Origin: Clostridiaceae bacterium
GTDB taxonomy: Bacteria; Bacillota; Clostridia; Saccharofermentanales; Saccharofermentanaceae
Direction: 5' to 3'
Assembly (NCBI GenBank): GCA_012729635.1
Contig: JAAYCT010000033.1
Span: forward strand, 62,001 to 126,000
DNA length: 64,000 nucleotides
The notes below the pieces were generated by a model. It was not told the DNA's origin and did not search any database. It saw nothing but the letters and a program-made list of their open reading frames with translations. Below, piece after piece: positions 54,650 to 63,624 of this stretch (positions are counted from its first letter, which is position 1; every line of letters starts with the position of its first letter). The position numbers and the translations under genes were made by a program.

Positions 54650-55909
54650 ATGAATTTATCTGATTATGAAATAAAGGATATCAAACTGGCTTCGAACGGT
54701 CACAAGAAAATTGCATGGGCGAAAAGGAATATGCCTGTACTTCAAACGATCGAAAAGGAGTTGGTTATCGAAAAACCGTTTACAGGATTACGGATCGCCA
54801 TCAGCGTTCATGTTGAGGCGAAAACCGCTTGTCTTGCGAAAACCTTGCGTTCGGGCGGAGCGGATGTGTATCTGACCGGTTGTAACCCCCTTTCTACGCA
54901 GGATGATGTTGCGGCGGCTTTGGCGGAAGATGGGATACACGTGTACTGCATTCACGGTGCCGATGAAAAGACGTATCTCCGCCATCTTGCAATGGCACTG
55001 TCTTGTCATCCGGATATCATTATAGATGACGGTGGGGATTTTACCATGCTGCTTCATTCGACGAATAAAAATCTTGCCGATCGGTTGATCGGTTGTTTGG
55101 AAGAAACGACCACCGGAGTTCATCGTCTGAAGATTCTTGATCGCGAGAAACGTCTTGCATTTCCGGCAATATCGGTAAATGATGCGCGATGCAAACACCT
55201 TTTTGATAACCGATACGGAACCGGGCAATCTGTCTGGACCGCCATTATGACAACAACCAATCTCTTGGTATCCGGTAAAAATGTCGTCGTCGCCGGATTC
55301 GGCATGTGCGGAAAAGGGGTGGCGATGAGAGCCAAAGGACTCGGAGCAAGAGTAATCATTACCGAAATCGATCCGGTAAAGGCATGCGAAGCCTTGATGG
55401 AAGGATACGAAGTCATGACAATGAACGAAGCGGCTGCCATCGGAGATTTTTTTGTTACGGTAACCGGATGCAAGGATGTTATTTGCCAAAGGCATTTCGA
55501 AAAAATGAAGGACGGCGCGATTTGTTGCAACGCAGGGCATTTTGATGTGGAAGTCAACCTGGATGAATTGTCGGCATACTCAGTCCGTCATTCCTTTCTT
55601 CGTGACGGAATTGAAGGGTATGTAACGAAGGACGGGAGAACAATCAGTATTCTTGCCGAGGGTCGGCTGGTCAACCTGGCTTCCGGTGACGGACACCCCG
55701 CAGAAATTATGGACATGAGTTTTTCACTTCAGACACTTGCCGCGCGTTATTTGGCTATAAACGGAAAAGATTTGGAAGTCAAATTATATGATATACCGGA
55801 AGAGATTGACGAAAAAGTCGCTCGACTTCTTCTTTCCCACAAAAAAAAGAATGTAGACACACTGACCGAAGATCAATATACGTACTTATACTCGTGGGAC
55901 TTATCGTGA
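54650..55909 (+). CDS. ahcY: Adenosylhomocysteinase (SAH hydrolase)
   Basis: Reversibly splits S-adenosylhomocysteine, the product of methyltransferases, to adenosine and homocysteine. Opening YEIKDIKLASNGHKKIAWAK, IIDDGGDFTMLLH, EETTTGVHRLKIL, the substrate/NAD region NDARCKHLFDNRYGTGQS and the NAD-binding fold VVAGFGMCGKGVAMRA. FLRDGIEGYVTKDGR and the NLASGDGHPAEIMDMSF tail complete the enzyme. 419 residues. SD GGGAAGG. mtaD follows directly at its stop. Confidence 0.95.
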   Translation: MNLSDYEIKDIKLASNGHKKIAWAKRNMPVLQTIEKELVIEKPFTGLRIAISVHVEAKTACLAKTLRSGGADVYLTGCNPLSTQDDVAAALAEDGIHVYCIHGADEKTYLRHLAMALSCHPDIIIDDGGDFTMLLHSTNKNLADRLIGCLEETTTGVHRLKILDREKRLAFPAISVNDARCKHLFDNRYGTGQSVWTAIMTTTNLLVSGKNVVVAGFGMCGKGVAMRAKGLGARVIITEIDPVKACEALMEGYEVMTMNEAAAIGDFFVTVTGCKDVICQRHFEKMKDGAICCNAGHFDVEVNLDELSAYSVRHSFLRDGIEGYVTKDGRTISILAEGRLVNLASGDGHPAEIMDMSFSLQTLAARYLAINGKDLEVKLYDIPEEIDEKVARLLLSHKKKNVDTLTEDQYTYLYSWDLS

Positions 55910-57295
55910 ATGAATATGAAGAATTCGGTTTTATATAAAAATATCACCGTAGTGACGCCGACGGAAGACGGCCGGGTCGAGTGTATTCCGGACTGTTTCG
56001 TATCGGTCGGAAACGGAATAATTCTTTATATCGGAAAAGATATCTCGACTGCAAGAAATGTGTTTTCACCGATCTGTAATTGGAATAATTCCGAAGATAA
56101 ACCGGGAACGGCGAGTAATGTATCTTTGAATCAATCCTATGAGGAGTATTCCGGTGCGGATCGGATCATGTTACCGACGTTTGCGAACGGCCATTCCCAT
56201 TTACCGATGACCCTCCTAAAGAACTCCGCGGATGATTTAAATTTGAATGAATGGCTCTTTGATGTTATCCTGCCGAGAGAAAAAAACCTTCGGCAATCGG
56301 ATATATACTACGGAAGTCTTCTCGGAATGGCAGAGATGATTGACAGCGGAACCGGTTGCACGGCGGATATGTATTTTATGCCCGAGGAAACAGCTCGAGC
56401 CGCTTTGGAGAGTGGGTTTCGTATCAATTTGTGCCACGAAGGGAAATACCAGGATAACGACAAATGGTTCGCAGATGATTCCTCTCTTCTGGCCTTTAAA
56501 AACAAATATCACCATGCAGGTGAGGGACTGCTAAAGATTTCACTGATGGTTCACTCCGTATACCTTTACCCGGAGTATTTATACGAACTGCTTGCAGTTG
56601 AAGCGAAACGTGCGGGAGTCTCGGTTCTTGTTCATTTAAGCGAGACCATAACGGAAAATCAAAACTGCATAATGAAATACGGAAAAACACCTGCAGAAGC
56701 ACTTCGGGACTTCGGATTATTCGATTGTCCTTGCATTGCCGCACACGGTGTCCATTTGTCCGAAACAGATATGGACATCCTTGCCGATAAGAAAGTAACC
56801 GTTGCGCATAATCCTTCAAGCAATCTTAAACTCGCATCCGGAGTTTGCGATGTTCGGTCTTTGCTTAATAAGGGCGTAAATGTTTGCATCGGTACGGATG
56901 GCAGTGCGAGCAACAATAATCTGGACATGTATATTGAAATGCGCTTTGCGTCCCTGGTTGCTAAGGAGAGGTTTTCCGACCCTGCCAACATGAACGCAAA
57001 TACCACCTTATACCTGGCGACACGTGGAGGTTATACGGGAATGGGATTTACTAATTGCGGCCTGATTCGGCCGGGGATGAGCGCGGATCTGCAAATCGTC
57101 CGTTGTGACCTTCCGTCAATCTGGCCGGTCGGGAATCCGATATCCGCGTTGGTTTACAGCACACCTTCCTCGGCCGTAGAATCCGTAATGATTGCGGGTA
57201 AATTTGTAAAGTATCGAGGAGAATTAAAAACCATTGACTTTGAAAAAGTAAAATATGAGGTTTTTCAGGCGTCAAAAAGACTGACATCCGAATAA
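55910..57295 (+). CDS. mtaD: 5'-methylthioadenosine/S-adenosylhomocysteine deaminase (amidohydrolase)
   Basis: Amidohydrolase of the MtaD/TrzN-like branch deaminating MTA, SAH and often adenosine. Metal and substrate motifs: FANGHSHLPMTLLKN (HxH), VLVHLSETITEN, CIAAHGVHLSE and CIGTDGSASNNNLDM. 461 residues. It begins right at the ahcY stop, so the two are coupled. With PNP upstream, adenosine from SAH can be deaminated to inosine and cleaved to hypoxanthine (inference from gene order). A tRNA-Thr gene and terminator follow. Confidence 0.9.
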   Translation: MNMKNSVLYKNITVVTPTEDGRVECIPDCFVSVGNGIILYIGKDISTARNVFSPICNWNNSEDKPGTASNVSLNQSYEEYSGADRIMLPTFANGHSHLPMTLLKNSADDLNLNEWLFDVILPREKNLRQSDIYYGSLLGMAEMIDSGTGCTADMYFMPEETARAALESGFRINLCHEGKYQDNDKWFADDSSLLAFKNKYHHAGEGLLKISLMVHSVYLYPEYLYELLAVEAKRAGVSVLVHLSETITENQNCIMKYGKTPAEALRDFGLFDCPCIAAHGVHLSETDMDILADKKVTVAHNPSSNLKLASGVCDVRSLLNKGVNVCIGTDGSASNNNLDMYIEMRFASLVAKERFSDPANMNANTTLYLATRGGYTGMGFTNCGLIRPGMSADLQIVRCDLPSIWPVGNPISALVYSTPSSAVESVMIAGKFVKYRGELKTIDFEKVKYEVFQASKRLTSE

Positions 57296-57315
57296 TGATC
57301 ATACCTTTTTCGGTA

Positions 57316-57344
57316 TTGACATTGGAGAGGTATATTTGTATATT
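57316..57344 (+). promoter_or_regulatory. Promoter of tRNA-Thr
   Basis: TTGACA (57316-57321), 17 bp, TATATT (57339-57344), 25 nt before the tRNA 5' end. Confidence 0.75.
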
Positions 57345-57369
57345 TTAATGCATGTCCGGGCTATTTTTC

Positions 57370-57444
57370 GCCGATGTGGCTCAGCGGTAGAGCAATTCAC
57401 TCGTAATGAATAGGTCGTGAGTTCGATTCTCACCATCGGCTCCA
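57370..57444 (+). tRNA. tRNA-Thr (anticodon CGT)
   Basis: A 75-nt cloverleaf. The acceptor stem GCCGATG pairs with CATCGGC; the D arm is GGCTCAGCGGTAGAGC; the anticodon stem ATTCA/TGAAT encloses CTCGTAA with CGT at 57402-57404; the T loop is GTTCGATTC; the discriminator is T and CCA is encoded. CGT reads ACG threonine codons. Confidence 0.97.
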
Positions 57445-57447
57445 CGT

Positions 57448-57486
57448 AAACTGTACAGACGATTCGTCGCTTGTACAGTTTTTTTA
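57448..57486 (+). terminator. Terminator after tRNA-Thr
   Basis: AAACTGTACA and TGTACAGTTT form a 10-bp stem around a 14 nt loop, followed by a T run. Confidence 0.9.
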
Positions 57487-57542
57487 ATGCTATAATATTT
57501 TTATTGTATTGGCTTTTGACGGAGGAGCGCGGAGGACGACGG

Positions 57543-59042
57543 GTGATTGCATTATTCGGCCCTTATCGTTATTCGAAAATCAGTTATGCTCGGAAGGATC
57601 GAGCATACATGCTTCTTTTCACAGCATTCCTATTTCTTTGTATGACCGTTCTCATCCCCGGATGCACACAAAAGCCGTCATTGTTTCCGGAAATTCCCGA
57701 TGCGTCGGATTCTGCGATTGTTTCTTCTTTTCCGTCCGAGCCCGTGCCGTCCACAACTGAAAATGCACCGGAAATCATTCGAATAGCGGCTCCTTTTTCC
57801 CAAGAAACCATGACGTTTCTGGTGCGACTTTATACGGCAAAAAAATATGAATCTCTCGGTATGGGGGTCACGGGACAAACGGTATCACTGGATTATCTTT
57901 CCACCGTTCAGCCTGAATTTGCCGTGGAAGTGATTAACACATCATTAACCGGAGCTGATTATTCCTCAATTATGAATTGGAGTAAATCAGGAACCATTCC
58001 GGATATTATGTTGACGGATTCTATCGCAGAGCTGACGGACAGGGGTTTTGTATTGCCGATGGATCAATATCTGGCAAAAAACGATCTGGTTTTACCTTCT
58101 CATGCCTACTACGACATGTTGACTCTTTTTGAGAAGTCCGGAAAGCGTTACGGCATCCCTTTTTCTGCTTCTGTGGCTGTCATTTTTTATAATTCCGAAA
58201 TACTAAACAAGACCGGTATCCCGGTTTCCTTTGAGCCGGACATGGAAGTGTTGATGGAGTATGCGTCTTTCATTCATCGATATAATGAGGACCAATCAGA
58301 TCCGGAGTCTGCCGTTTTTCCTTTCTTTTCCGCGTCCGAGCTATTCCCTTATCTCCCTTCGTCTTATGATTCGGATGCCAAGTATTTTGCATTCGAAGAA
58401 GGGTATATCGACGTGGATTCGGATGCATTTATTAAGTCAATTGAGTATATTCGTAGTTTTGAATCCCATTCATTTATAGAGGGATTGACGGCAGAGGAGA
58501 TATCGGAATATTTTGGTGCACTGCATCCGATTATTGCAAAAAGAGTTGCTTTTTGGGCCGGTCGAAGTGATGAAGTATCACGATGGGCGAATTATATGCC
58601 ACATACGCTCGGGCTTGCGCCCATTCCGAACGATCTTGGTTTAGAAAGCGGACCTTTCGCCGTAACCGTGTACCCTTTATGTGTTTCCTCCGATACCCTT
58701 CATCCCGGTTACTCGGTCGATTTTGCGACTTTTATTTCCCTGGATGCGGATGCAATTTTATTACGACTACGGCTAGAAAATCACGAGGGATTTATCCCCG
58801 TGATTAAATCGCCCGAGGTTTGGATGGCCACATTTGCTGAAGCAACATACTGCGGCCCCTTGGTCACGATTAAGGACAGCATGGATTGGGCGTATTATAC
58901 GCCGATCGGATCCAACCCGACTTTCCTTACCGAAACAGAAATGTTTCTCGGGGAGTACGGAGATCTATTGTTTTTTGAGAACACAAATATCGACGAGATA
59001 TTGGAATCGTATCGGGAAAATCGTGATATTTACGGAGGATGA
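57543..59042 (+). CDS. Extracellular solute-binding lipoprotein (ABC-type, family 1-like)
   Basis: Predicted surface lipoprotein of 499 residues. The hydrophobic signal (MLLFTAFLFLCMTVLIPG) ends in the lipobox LIPGC, at about residue 41 of the chosen frame. After a Ser/Pro-rich spacer, the mature part resembles sugar- or peptide-type solute-binding proteins: SIMNWSKSGTIPDIMLTD, VLPMDQYLAKND and YGIPFSASVAVIFYNSEILNKTG. The frame opens at 57471 inside the terminator; GTG 57543 with GGAGG (57531-57535) is preferred. No permease or ATPase is adjacent. Its ligand is unknown. It forms an operon with the next two genes. Confidence 0.8.
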   Translation: MIALFGPYRYSKISYARKDRAYMLLFTAFLFLCMTVLIPGCTQKPSLFPEIPDASDSAIVSSFPSEPVPSTTENAPEIIRIAAPFSQETMTFLVRLYTAKKYESLGMGVTGQTVSLDYLSTVQPEFAVEVINTSLTGADYSSIMNWSKSGTIPDIMLTDSIAELTDRGFVLPMDQYLAKNDLVLPSHAYYDMLTLFEKSGKRYGIPFSASVAVIFYNSEILNKTGIPVSFEPDMEVLMEYASFIHRYNEDQSDPESAVFPFFSASELFPYLPSSYDSDAKYFAFEEGYIDVDSDAFIKSIEYIRSFESHSFIEGLTAEEISEYFGALHPIIAKRVAFWAGRSDEVSRWANYMPHTLGLAPIPNDLGLESGPFAVTVYPLCVSSDTLHPGYSVDFATFISLDADAILLRLRLENHEGFIPVIKSPEVWMATFAEATYCGPLVTIKDSMDWAYYTPIGSNPTFLTETEMFLGEYGDLLFFENTNIDEILESYRENRDIYGG

Positions 59043-59054
59043 GGGGGAACGTTT

Positions 59055-60170
59055 ATGCCTGAAGTCACGTTGACTCCGGTTCGGATTAACGACTCATCAA
59101 GATTGAAAGAACATATCTTTCCGGAGATGAAGCCGGGAGATATCGCGGCGTTTATTCGTTCCTCAATCTCCGATCCTTCCGTCCGGCTTTACATGGCAAC
59201 TTCTTCCGACGCTTCCGATAATCAGGTTTGCGGACTAGTAGGCTTATACGGGATTCAACAAATCCATAACAATGCTTGGGTGTATTGTAGATTTTCGGAT
59301 ATTCTTGGTGACCTTACGGACCATGTAAAAGAGATAAAAAGAAAAATGATAGATACGGTTCTTCGAATCGCGTTTTTCTCCATGCACCTTCATAAGGTAA
59401 GTTGGAATATCGCGATATCGGACTTTGTCTCGGGAGATACGGCAGAAGTTTGCGGAATGAGACAGGAAGCAATTTTGGAGGAAGCACTTTGTGTGGATAA
59501 TGTTTACGTGGATGCCGGAATGTTCTCATTGCTCGCTTCGGAGTATCCGGATTATTCTGTTGCTTTTGTCTGTTTTCCGAAGGGGTTCATTGCAGTCCGG
59601 GGAAGTTCTGAGTTTGTTGAGGGTGTGCGATTTTATTCGTTCGGAGAAGTGATTGAAGATCCTTTTGATCGAACCGTTGCGATTCGAACCGGTGTTGCGG
59701 ATACATCAGGCGCAATCCGAACGGTTGCAGATAACGATTACCGAGACACAAAACCCGCTTTGCCGAGTGAAGTCGCCAAAGCCGCAAGGGAAATTTCCGA
59801 GTACCTGAAAAAGGCGAGAACCAAATTCAGTGTTAATGTTCGTTTTTCTCACGGAAGCGATTTTCAACGACATGTTTGGGAAGAAATCCGGAAGATTCCG
59901 TATGGAGTAACGGTCAGTTACGAGGACATCGCAATGGCATTAACGGGGAATGATCGAGTTGCCGCAAGAAACCTGACTCGGGCTGTGGGGTCCGCTTGCT
60001 CCGATAATCCGATCCCGGTCGTTATTCCGTGTCATCGAGTGATCGGAAAAGATGGAAAATTAGTCGGCTTTTCAAGTGGCGTGGAAATAAAGGAATTTTT
60101 AATTGAACACGAGATTTTCGGCTACTTTGGTAAAAAAATACCGGAACGGAGATGCCATGAAGACAAATAG
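59055..60170 (+). CDS. Fusion of GNAT acetyltransferase-like domain and O6-alkylguanine-DNA alkyltransferase (Ogt)
   Basis: Two-domain protein of 371 residues. The N-terminal part (about 1-185) resembles RimJ/RimL-type GNAT proteins: GLVGLYGIQQIHNNAWVYC, LHKVSWNIAISDF and AEVCGMRQEAILEEAL. The C-terminal part (about 225-360) is an Ogt-type DNA methyltransferase: HGSDFQRHVWEEIRKIPYG, VSYEDIAMAL, AVGSACSDNPIPVVIPCHRV with the acceptor cysteine in PCHRV, and GKLVGFSSGVEIKEFLIEHE. Ogt repairs O6-methylguanine by irreversible self-alkylation. The role of the fused domain is unknown. It lies 12 nt after the lipoprotein gene and overlaps the flavin reductase by 14 nt. Confidence 0.87.
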   Translation: MPEVTLTPVRINDSSRLKEHIFPEMKPGDIAAFIRSSISDPSVRLYMATSSDASDNQVCGLVGLYGIQQIHNNAWVYCRFSDILGDLTDHVKEIKRKMIDTVLRIAFFSMHLHKVSWNIAISDFVSGDTAEVCGMRQEAILEEALCVDNVYVDAGMFSLLASEYPDYSVAFVCFPKGFIAVRGSSEFVEGVRFYSFGEVIEDPFDRTVAIRTGVADTSGAIRTVADNDYRDTKPALPSEVAKAAREISEYLKKARTKFSVNVRFSHGSDFQRHVWEEIRKIPYGVTVSYEDIAMALTGNDRVAARNLTRAVGSACSDNPIPVVIPCHRVIGKDGKLVGFSSGVEIKEFLIEHEIFGYFGKKIPERRCHEDK

Positions 60171-60846
60171 TGAAACCCCCGATCGGATTGATTTTCCTCC
60201 CTCTGTTATGTTGTATCCTCTTCCTGTCGTAATGGTTTCGTGTGCGGGAAATCAATCCGATTATGAAGAAGACCGAGCGAACATAGTCACGGTTGCATGG
60301 GCGGGAACGGTTTGCTCGGATCCTCCGATGATTTCGATTTCACTAAGAAAATCAAGACACTCACATCGATTGATATCGGACACGAAAGAATTGGTCGTTA
60401 ATCTTGTCAGTCAGTCACTGGTTCATTCCTGCGACTATTGCGGAGTGCGATCCGGTCAAACGGAGGATAAGTTCGCATCCTGCCATTTGACGGCTGTTCC
60501 GGCATCCGGACTTAAACATGCTCCGGCCATCCTGGAGGCTCCGATTTATTTATCGTGTATCGTCGAAAAGACGATTGAGCTTGGCTCTCATGATATGTTC
60601 ATAGCAAGAATTATCTCTGTTTCCGTTGATCAGAGGATCGTCGGAGCCGACGGGAAAATCCGTATAGACAACGCTGACTTGGTTACGTATGTTCACGGAG
60701 ACTATTATTCCATAGGGAAGATGCTCGGATTTTTCGGTTACTCGGTTGCGTCCGCGGACAAACTGAGGAAACGAATGAAGAATGCAATCTTTGTAGCAAA
60801 AAGCACAACAAAGAAAATTTCCAAAAAGAAAAAACCGCGGAAGTGA
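60157..60846 (+). CDS. Flavin reductase / FMN-binding split-barrel protein (flavoredoxin-like)
   Basis: The 229-residue FMN-binding split-barrel protein opens PLPVVMVSCAGN and carries ANIVTVAWAGTVCSDPPMISISLRKSRHSH (in parts), a loop that binds FMN, then LVVNLVSQSLVHSCDYCGVRSG and GSHDMFIARIISVSVD, typical of RutF/flavoredoxin-like reductases. A basic KKISKKKKPRK tail ends it. ATG 60157 with an ACGGAG SD is preferred over the longer frame from 60103, which lies inside the preceding gene. The electron acceptor is unknown. Its last bases form part of a terminator. Confidence 0.87.
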   Translation: MKTNSETPDRIDFPPSVMLYPLPVVMVSCAGNQSDYEEDRANIVTVAWAGTVCSDPPMISISLRKSRHSHRLISDTKELVVNLVSQSLVHSCDYCGVRSGQTEDKFASCHLTAVPASGLKHAPAILEAPIYLSCIVEKTIELGSHDMFIARIISVSVDQRIVGADGKIRIDNADLVTYVHGDYYSIGKMLGFFGYSVASADKLRKRMKNAIFVAKSTTKKISKKKKPRK

Positions 60847-60858
60847 ATCCGCGGTTTT
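60831..60858. terminator. Bidirectional terminator between the flavin reductase gene and pfp
   Basis: AAAACCGCGGA pairs with TCCGCGGTTTT around a 6 nt loop. It overlaps the stop of the upstream gene and separates convergent transcripts. Confidence 0.85.
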
Positions 60859-60876
60859 CATTCGGATAATCCCTAA

Positions 60877-62124
60877 TCACCTTACCCAAACCTTTTTCAG
60901 GTGAGCAAAACGGGGCAACCCGTCCACGATTTGTTGTTGGGTCTCATTTTGAATGAGAGGGAGTGCATATTCGACAAAATCTTCGTTAACAAAATTACCT
61001 GCGGGATTGATCCACTCGCGCGGCACCTTCTTTTCGGTATTTGCTACATCATCAAGCGGAATCAATTGAATTTCGCATTTGTACTCTTTCCCGGGTGCTC
61101 TTTCGAACCCGATCATGTAATCCGTTAACCCTTCAATTGCCTTTTTAACGGCGGTTTGACCGGCAAGGAATGATTCTTCGATGTCGGTTTGAGAGGCGCA
61201 GTGAGAAGCGCATCTTTGCATCAGAGAGAGTTCAATTCCGCGCACCTTGGCTCCGGTTGCTTTCTTTAGAATGTCGGCGAGCACAAGAGCCGTTCCACCC
61301 AGTTGCTTGTGTCCGAAAGAATCAACCGCGACGTCATCACCGGCGACAAGTTCCGGAATAAAAAGCCCGTCCTTTGTTTGAACCCCTTCCGAAACGGCAA
61401 CAATAACCTTATGGTTTTTTTCGTAGATACGACGAACATCGTTAATCATTTCATCGATATCAAAAGGAACCTCGGGAAGATAAATTAAATCCGGACCGCA
61501 ACCCTTTTCGTTGGCCAGACGGGTCGCTGCGGTAAGCCAACCCGCATGACGTCCCATTACCTCTATAACACAAATCATGCCGGTATCATATACCCTTGCG
61601 TCCAGGTACACTTCCATTGTTGTAGTCGCGATATATTTCGCTGCGGAAGCAAATCCGGGACAATGATCGGTTCCGTAAAGATCGTTATCGATTGTCTTCG
61701 GAACACCCATGACTCTACATTCATAACCGGATTTCTGAAGGTATTTAGAAATCTTATTACATGTGTCCATGGAGTCGTTTCCTCCGTTATAAAGGAAATA
61801 GCGAATGTTATATTTCCTGAAAACCTCGAGTAAACGCTTGTAATCCGAATCGTCCTTGTTGACATCGGCAAGTTTATACCTGCAAGAGCCCAGGCTGGAG
61901 GAAGGGGTATACTTGAGCATCTCCAGTTCCTCGGTATCTTCTTGACCGATATCGTAGAACCGCTCGTTCAGAATACCGACAATACCGTTTGCGGCACCGT
62001 ATACTTTTTCGATTACTTCTTTGTTCTTCAGTGCTTCGATAAAAACACCGGCTGCGGATGCATTGATTACGGAAGTCGGTCCTCCGGATTGTCCGAACAT
62101 TAAATTGCCCTTAATGGTAGTCAT
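60877..62124 (-). CDS. Pyrophosphate-dependent phosphofructokinase
   Basis: Phosphorylates fructose-6-phosphate with PPi; reversible glycolytic step. 415 residues. MFGQSGGPTSVINASAAG is the donor site; GGNDSMDTCNKI (Asp in place of the Gly of ATP-PFK) and the PKTIDNDL segment (Lys) are hallmarks of PPi-dependent forms. MRCASHCASQTDIEESFLAG near the C-terminus includes the substrate site. The frame opens at 62151, but ATG 62124 has a strong AAGGAGGAA SD. A minus-strand promoter lies at 62192-62220. It is convergent with the flavin reductase operon. Confidence 0.9.
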   Translation of the reverse strand: MTTIKGNLMFGQSGGPTSVINASAAGVFIEALKNKEVIEKVYGAANGIVGILNERFYDIGQEDTEELEMLKYTPSSSLGSCRYKLADVNKDDSDYKRLLEVFRKYNIRYFLYNGGNDSMDTCNKISKYLQKSGYECRVMGVPKTIDNDLYGTDHCPGFASAAKYIATTTMEVYLDARVYDTGMICVIEVMGRHAGWLTAATRLANEKGCGPDLIYLPEVPFDIDEMINDVRRIYEKNHKVIVAVSEGVQTKDGLFIPELVAGDDVAVDSFGHKQLGGTALVLADILKKATGAKVRGIELSLMQRCASHCASQTDIEESFLAGQTAVKKAIEGLTDYMIGFERAPGKEYKCEIQLIPLDDVANTEKKVPREWINPAGNFVNEDFVEYALPLIQNETQQQIVDGLPRFAHLKKVWVR

Positions 62125-62191
62125 GAAAATTCCTCCTTTTTGGATCATCATTCGATATTGTCTCCGAAATGGATATCATATCGGAATAAAT

Positions 62192-62220
62192 ATGATATAA
62201 CGACATAACTGCCGGTTCAA
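62192..62220 (-). promoter_or_regulatory. Putative promoter of the PPi-PFK gene
   Basis: On the minus strand TTGAAC (62220-62215), 17 bp, TATCAT (62197-62192), about 70 nt before the ATG. Confidence 0.55.
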
Positions 62221-62387
62221 GTGTATATATTATCATCATTGAGTTTGATTCTGCAAAAAAATATAACGTAATCATTTACATATTATTTTATATTCATCAA
62301 AAGTTGGAGTGCTATAATCTTTCTAAAGACGATATTCCGATTCATCGAACCGAATGGTGTCGTACTAAATCGTTTGTATAGGTGAGA

Positions 62388-63569
62388 ATGAAGAAAAAAC
62401 TGGGTAGCCTGTTTGATAAAATACAATCCCTCGGAACATGGGAGTTCATGTGGCATGTTGCGAGATATTTATTTGCTTTTGTTTTAGTGTTCTCATTATT
62501 TACGGGACTGTTGATCTATTTCGCGGTTTGTATCGGTATGGGCTACACTCCGTTTTCCTCTTGGGGGGAGCTCAATAACATGCACGTCAAGTTTGTCATA
62601 TCGCTCGGGATCGGAATCGTGATATTCTCCGTTTTGCTGACCATTATGCTGATCGAGATATACGAGCGCGTCATCTATGATCCGGTCAAAAAGTTGTTGT
62701 CTGATCTGGAACTGAAAATCAAACAAAAAGAATCGACCGTTGATTCAATGGCTTATTACAAAACCGATGATATTAAAATATCCGACTTAAACAGTTTGGA
62801 CGAGTCCTGGATCGATCGGGTTAAGAATTATATGCAAATGGCCTCCACCGAGGTGTATGTGGACGAGTTGACGGGTTGTCTGAATCGAAAGTATCTTTCA
62901 TCCATACTGACCGAAATACTGAGCACGCAGATGCTTTGCTCATTACCGGAGAAAAAATTACCGAAGACCAATGCCACCGTTTGTTACGGATTGTTTTTGA
63001 TTGATATTGATTTTTTCAAGTCGATAAATGACGAATATGGGCATGCGGTAGGGGATCTGGTGCTAAAACAGGTGGGAGCGACCCTTCGCGGCGTCGTGGG
63101 CGCCGGGGGTGCTGTGATTCGAAACGGAGGCGAGGAATTTCTGATTGTTGCATCGCATCAATTCCCGTTTGATTATTCTGAATACGCGGAATTAATCCGG
63201 AAAAGTTTCAGCGATAGCATTCATGTGCCCGGAGATATAGCTCATCCGGGGCATCGCGTTACATGCAGTATCGGATATACTCCTTATCCGCTTTTCGACA
63301 GCATGAGCTCTACCGTTAACCTTCAGGAGCATGTCGATTTGGCTGATCAGGCGATGTATTTGGCAAAAGGCGGCGGTCGTAACACCTGGCGCGGAGTCGA
63401 TCCGGTTTTTGATCCGGAAAATTCCGATGAGCATGAGTCATCATTAGCTTCTATAGATTACGGATTAAAAAAAGGATATTACAAAATAACAAAACCGGAC
63501 GAAAAGGTTTTGTTTGAGGGGGTATACAGACCCGGGAATTATTTTGCGCGTAATAATGATTTGCGGTAA
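62388..63569 (+). CDS. Membrane-bound GGDEF-domain protein (putative diguanylate cyclase)
   Basis: The 393-residue protein has two transmembrane helices (about 24-50 and 67-92) and a juxtamembrane coiled segment, then a GGDEF domain (about 160-335): YVDELTGCLNRKYLSSIL, LIDIDFFKSINDEYGHAVGD and the active-site loop AVIRNGGEEFLIV (GGEEF). Active-site residues look intact, so c-di-GMP synthesis is likely. No RxxD inhibitory site is visible before GGEEF. The last 60 residues are not recognised. Start between GTG 62382 and ATG 62388 is undecided. A TATAAT at 62313-62318 is upstream. Confidence 0.88.
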   Translation: MKKKLGSLFDKIQSLGTWEFMWHVARYLFAFVLVFSLFTGLLIYFAVCIGMGYTPFSSWGELNNMHVKFVISLGIGIVIFSVLLTIMLIEIYERVIYDPVKKLLSDLELKIKQKESTVDSMAYYKTDDIKISDLNSLDESWIDRVKNYMQMASTEVYVDELTGCLNRKYLSSILTEILSTQMLCSLPEKKLPKTNATVCYGLFLIDIDFFKSINDEYGHAVGDLVLKQVGATLRGVVGAGGAVIRNGGEEFLIVASHQFPFDYSEYAELIRKSFSDSIHVPGDIAHPGHRVTCSIGYTPYPLFDSMSSTVNLQEHVDLADQAMYLAKGGGRNTWRGVDPVFDPENSDEHESSLASIDYGLKKGYYKITKPDEKVLFEGVYRPGNYFARNNDLR

Positions 63570-63624
63570 GGCGATTTTCATGATCCGCTCCGATTGAGCT
63601 ATGTATTTGTTAGAGGTTGCGGTG

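Noticed and set aside
54788-55540. Long open frame (250 codons) on the minus strand
   Set aside because: It lies fully antisense to the well-supported ahcY and has no SD or recognisable motif.
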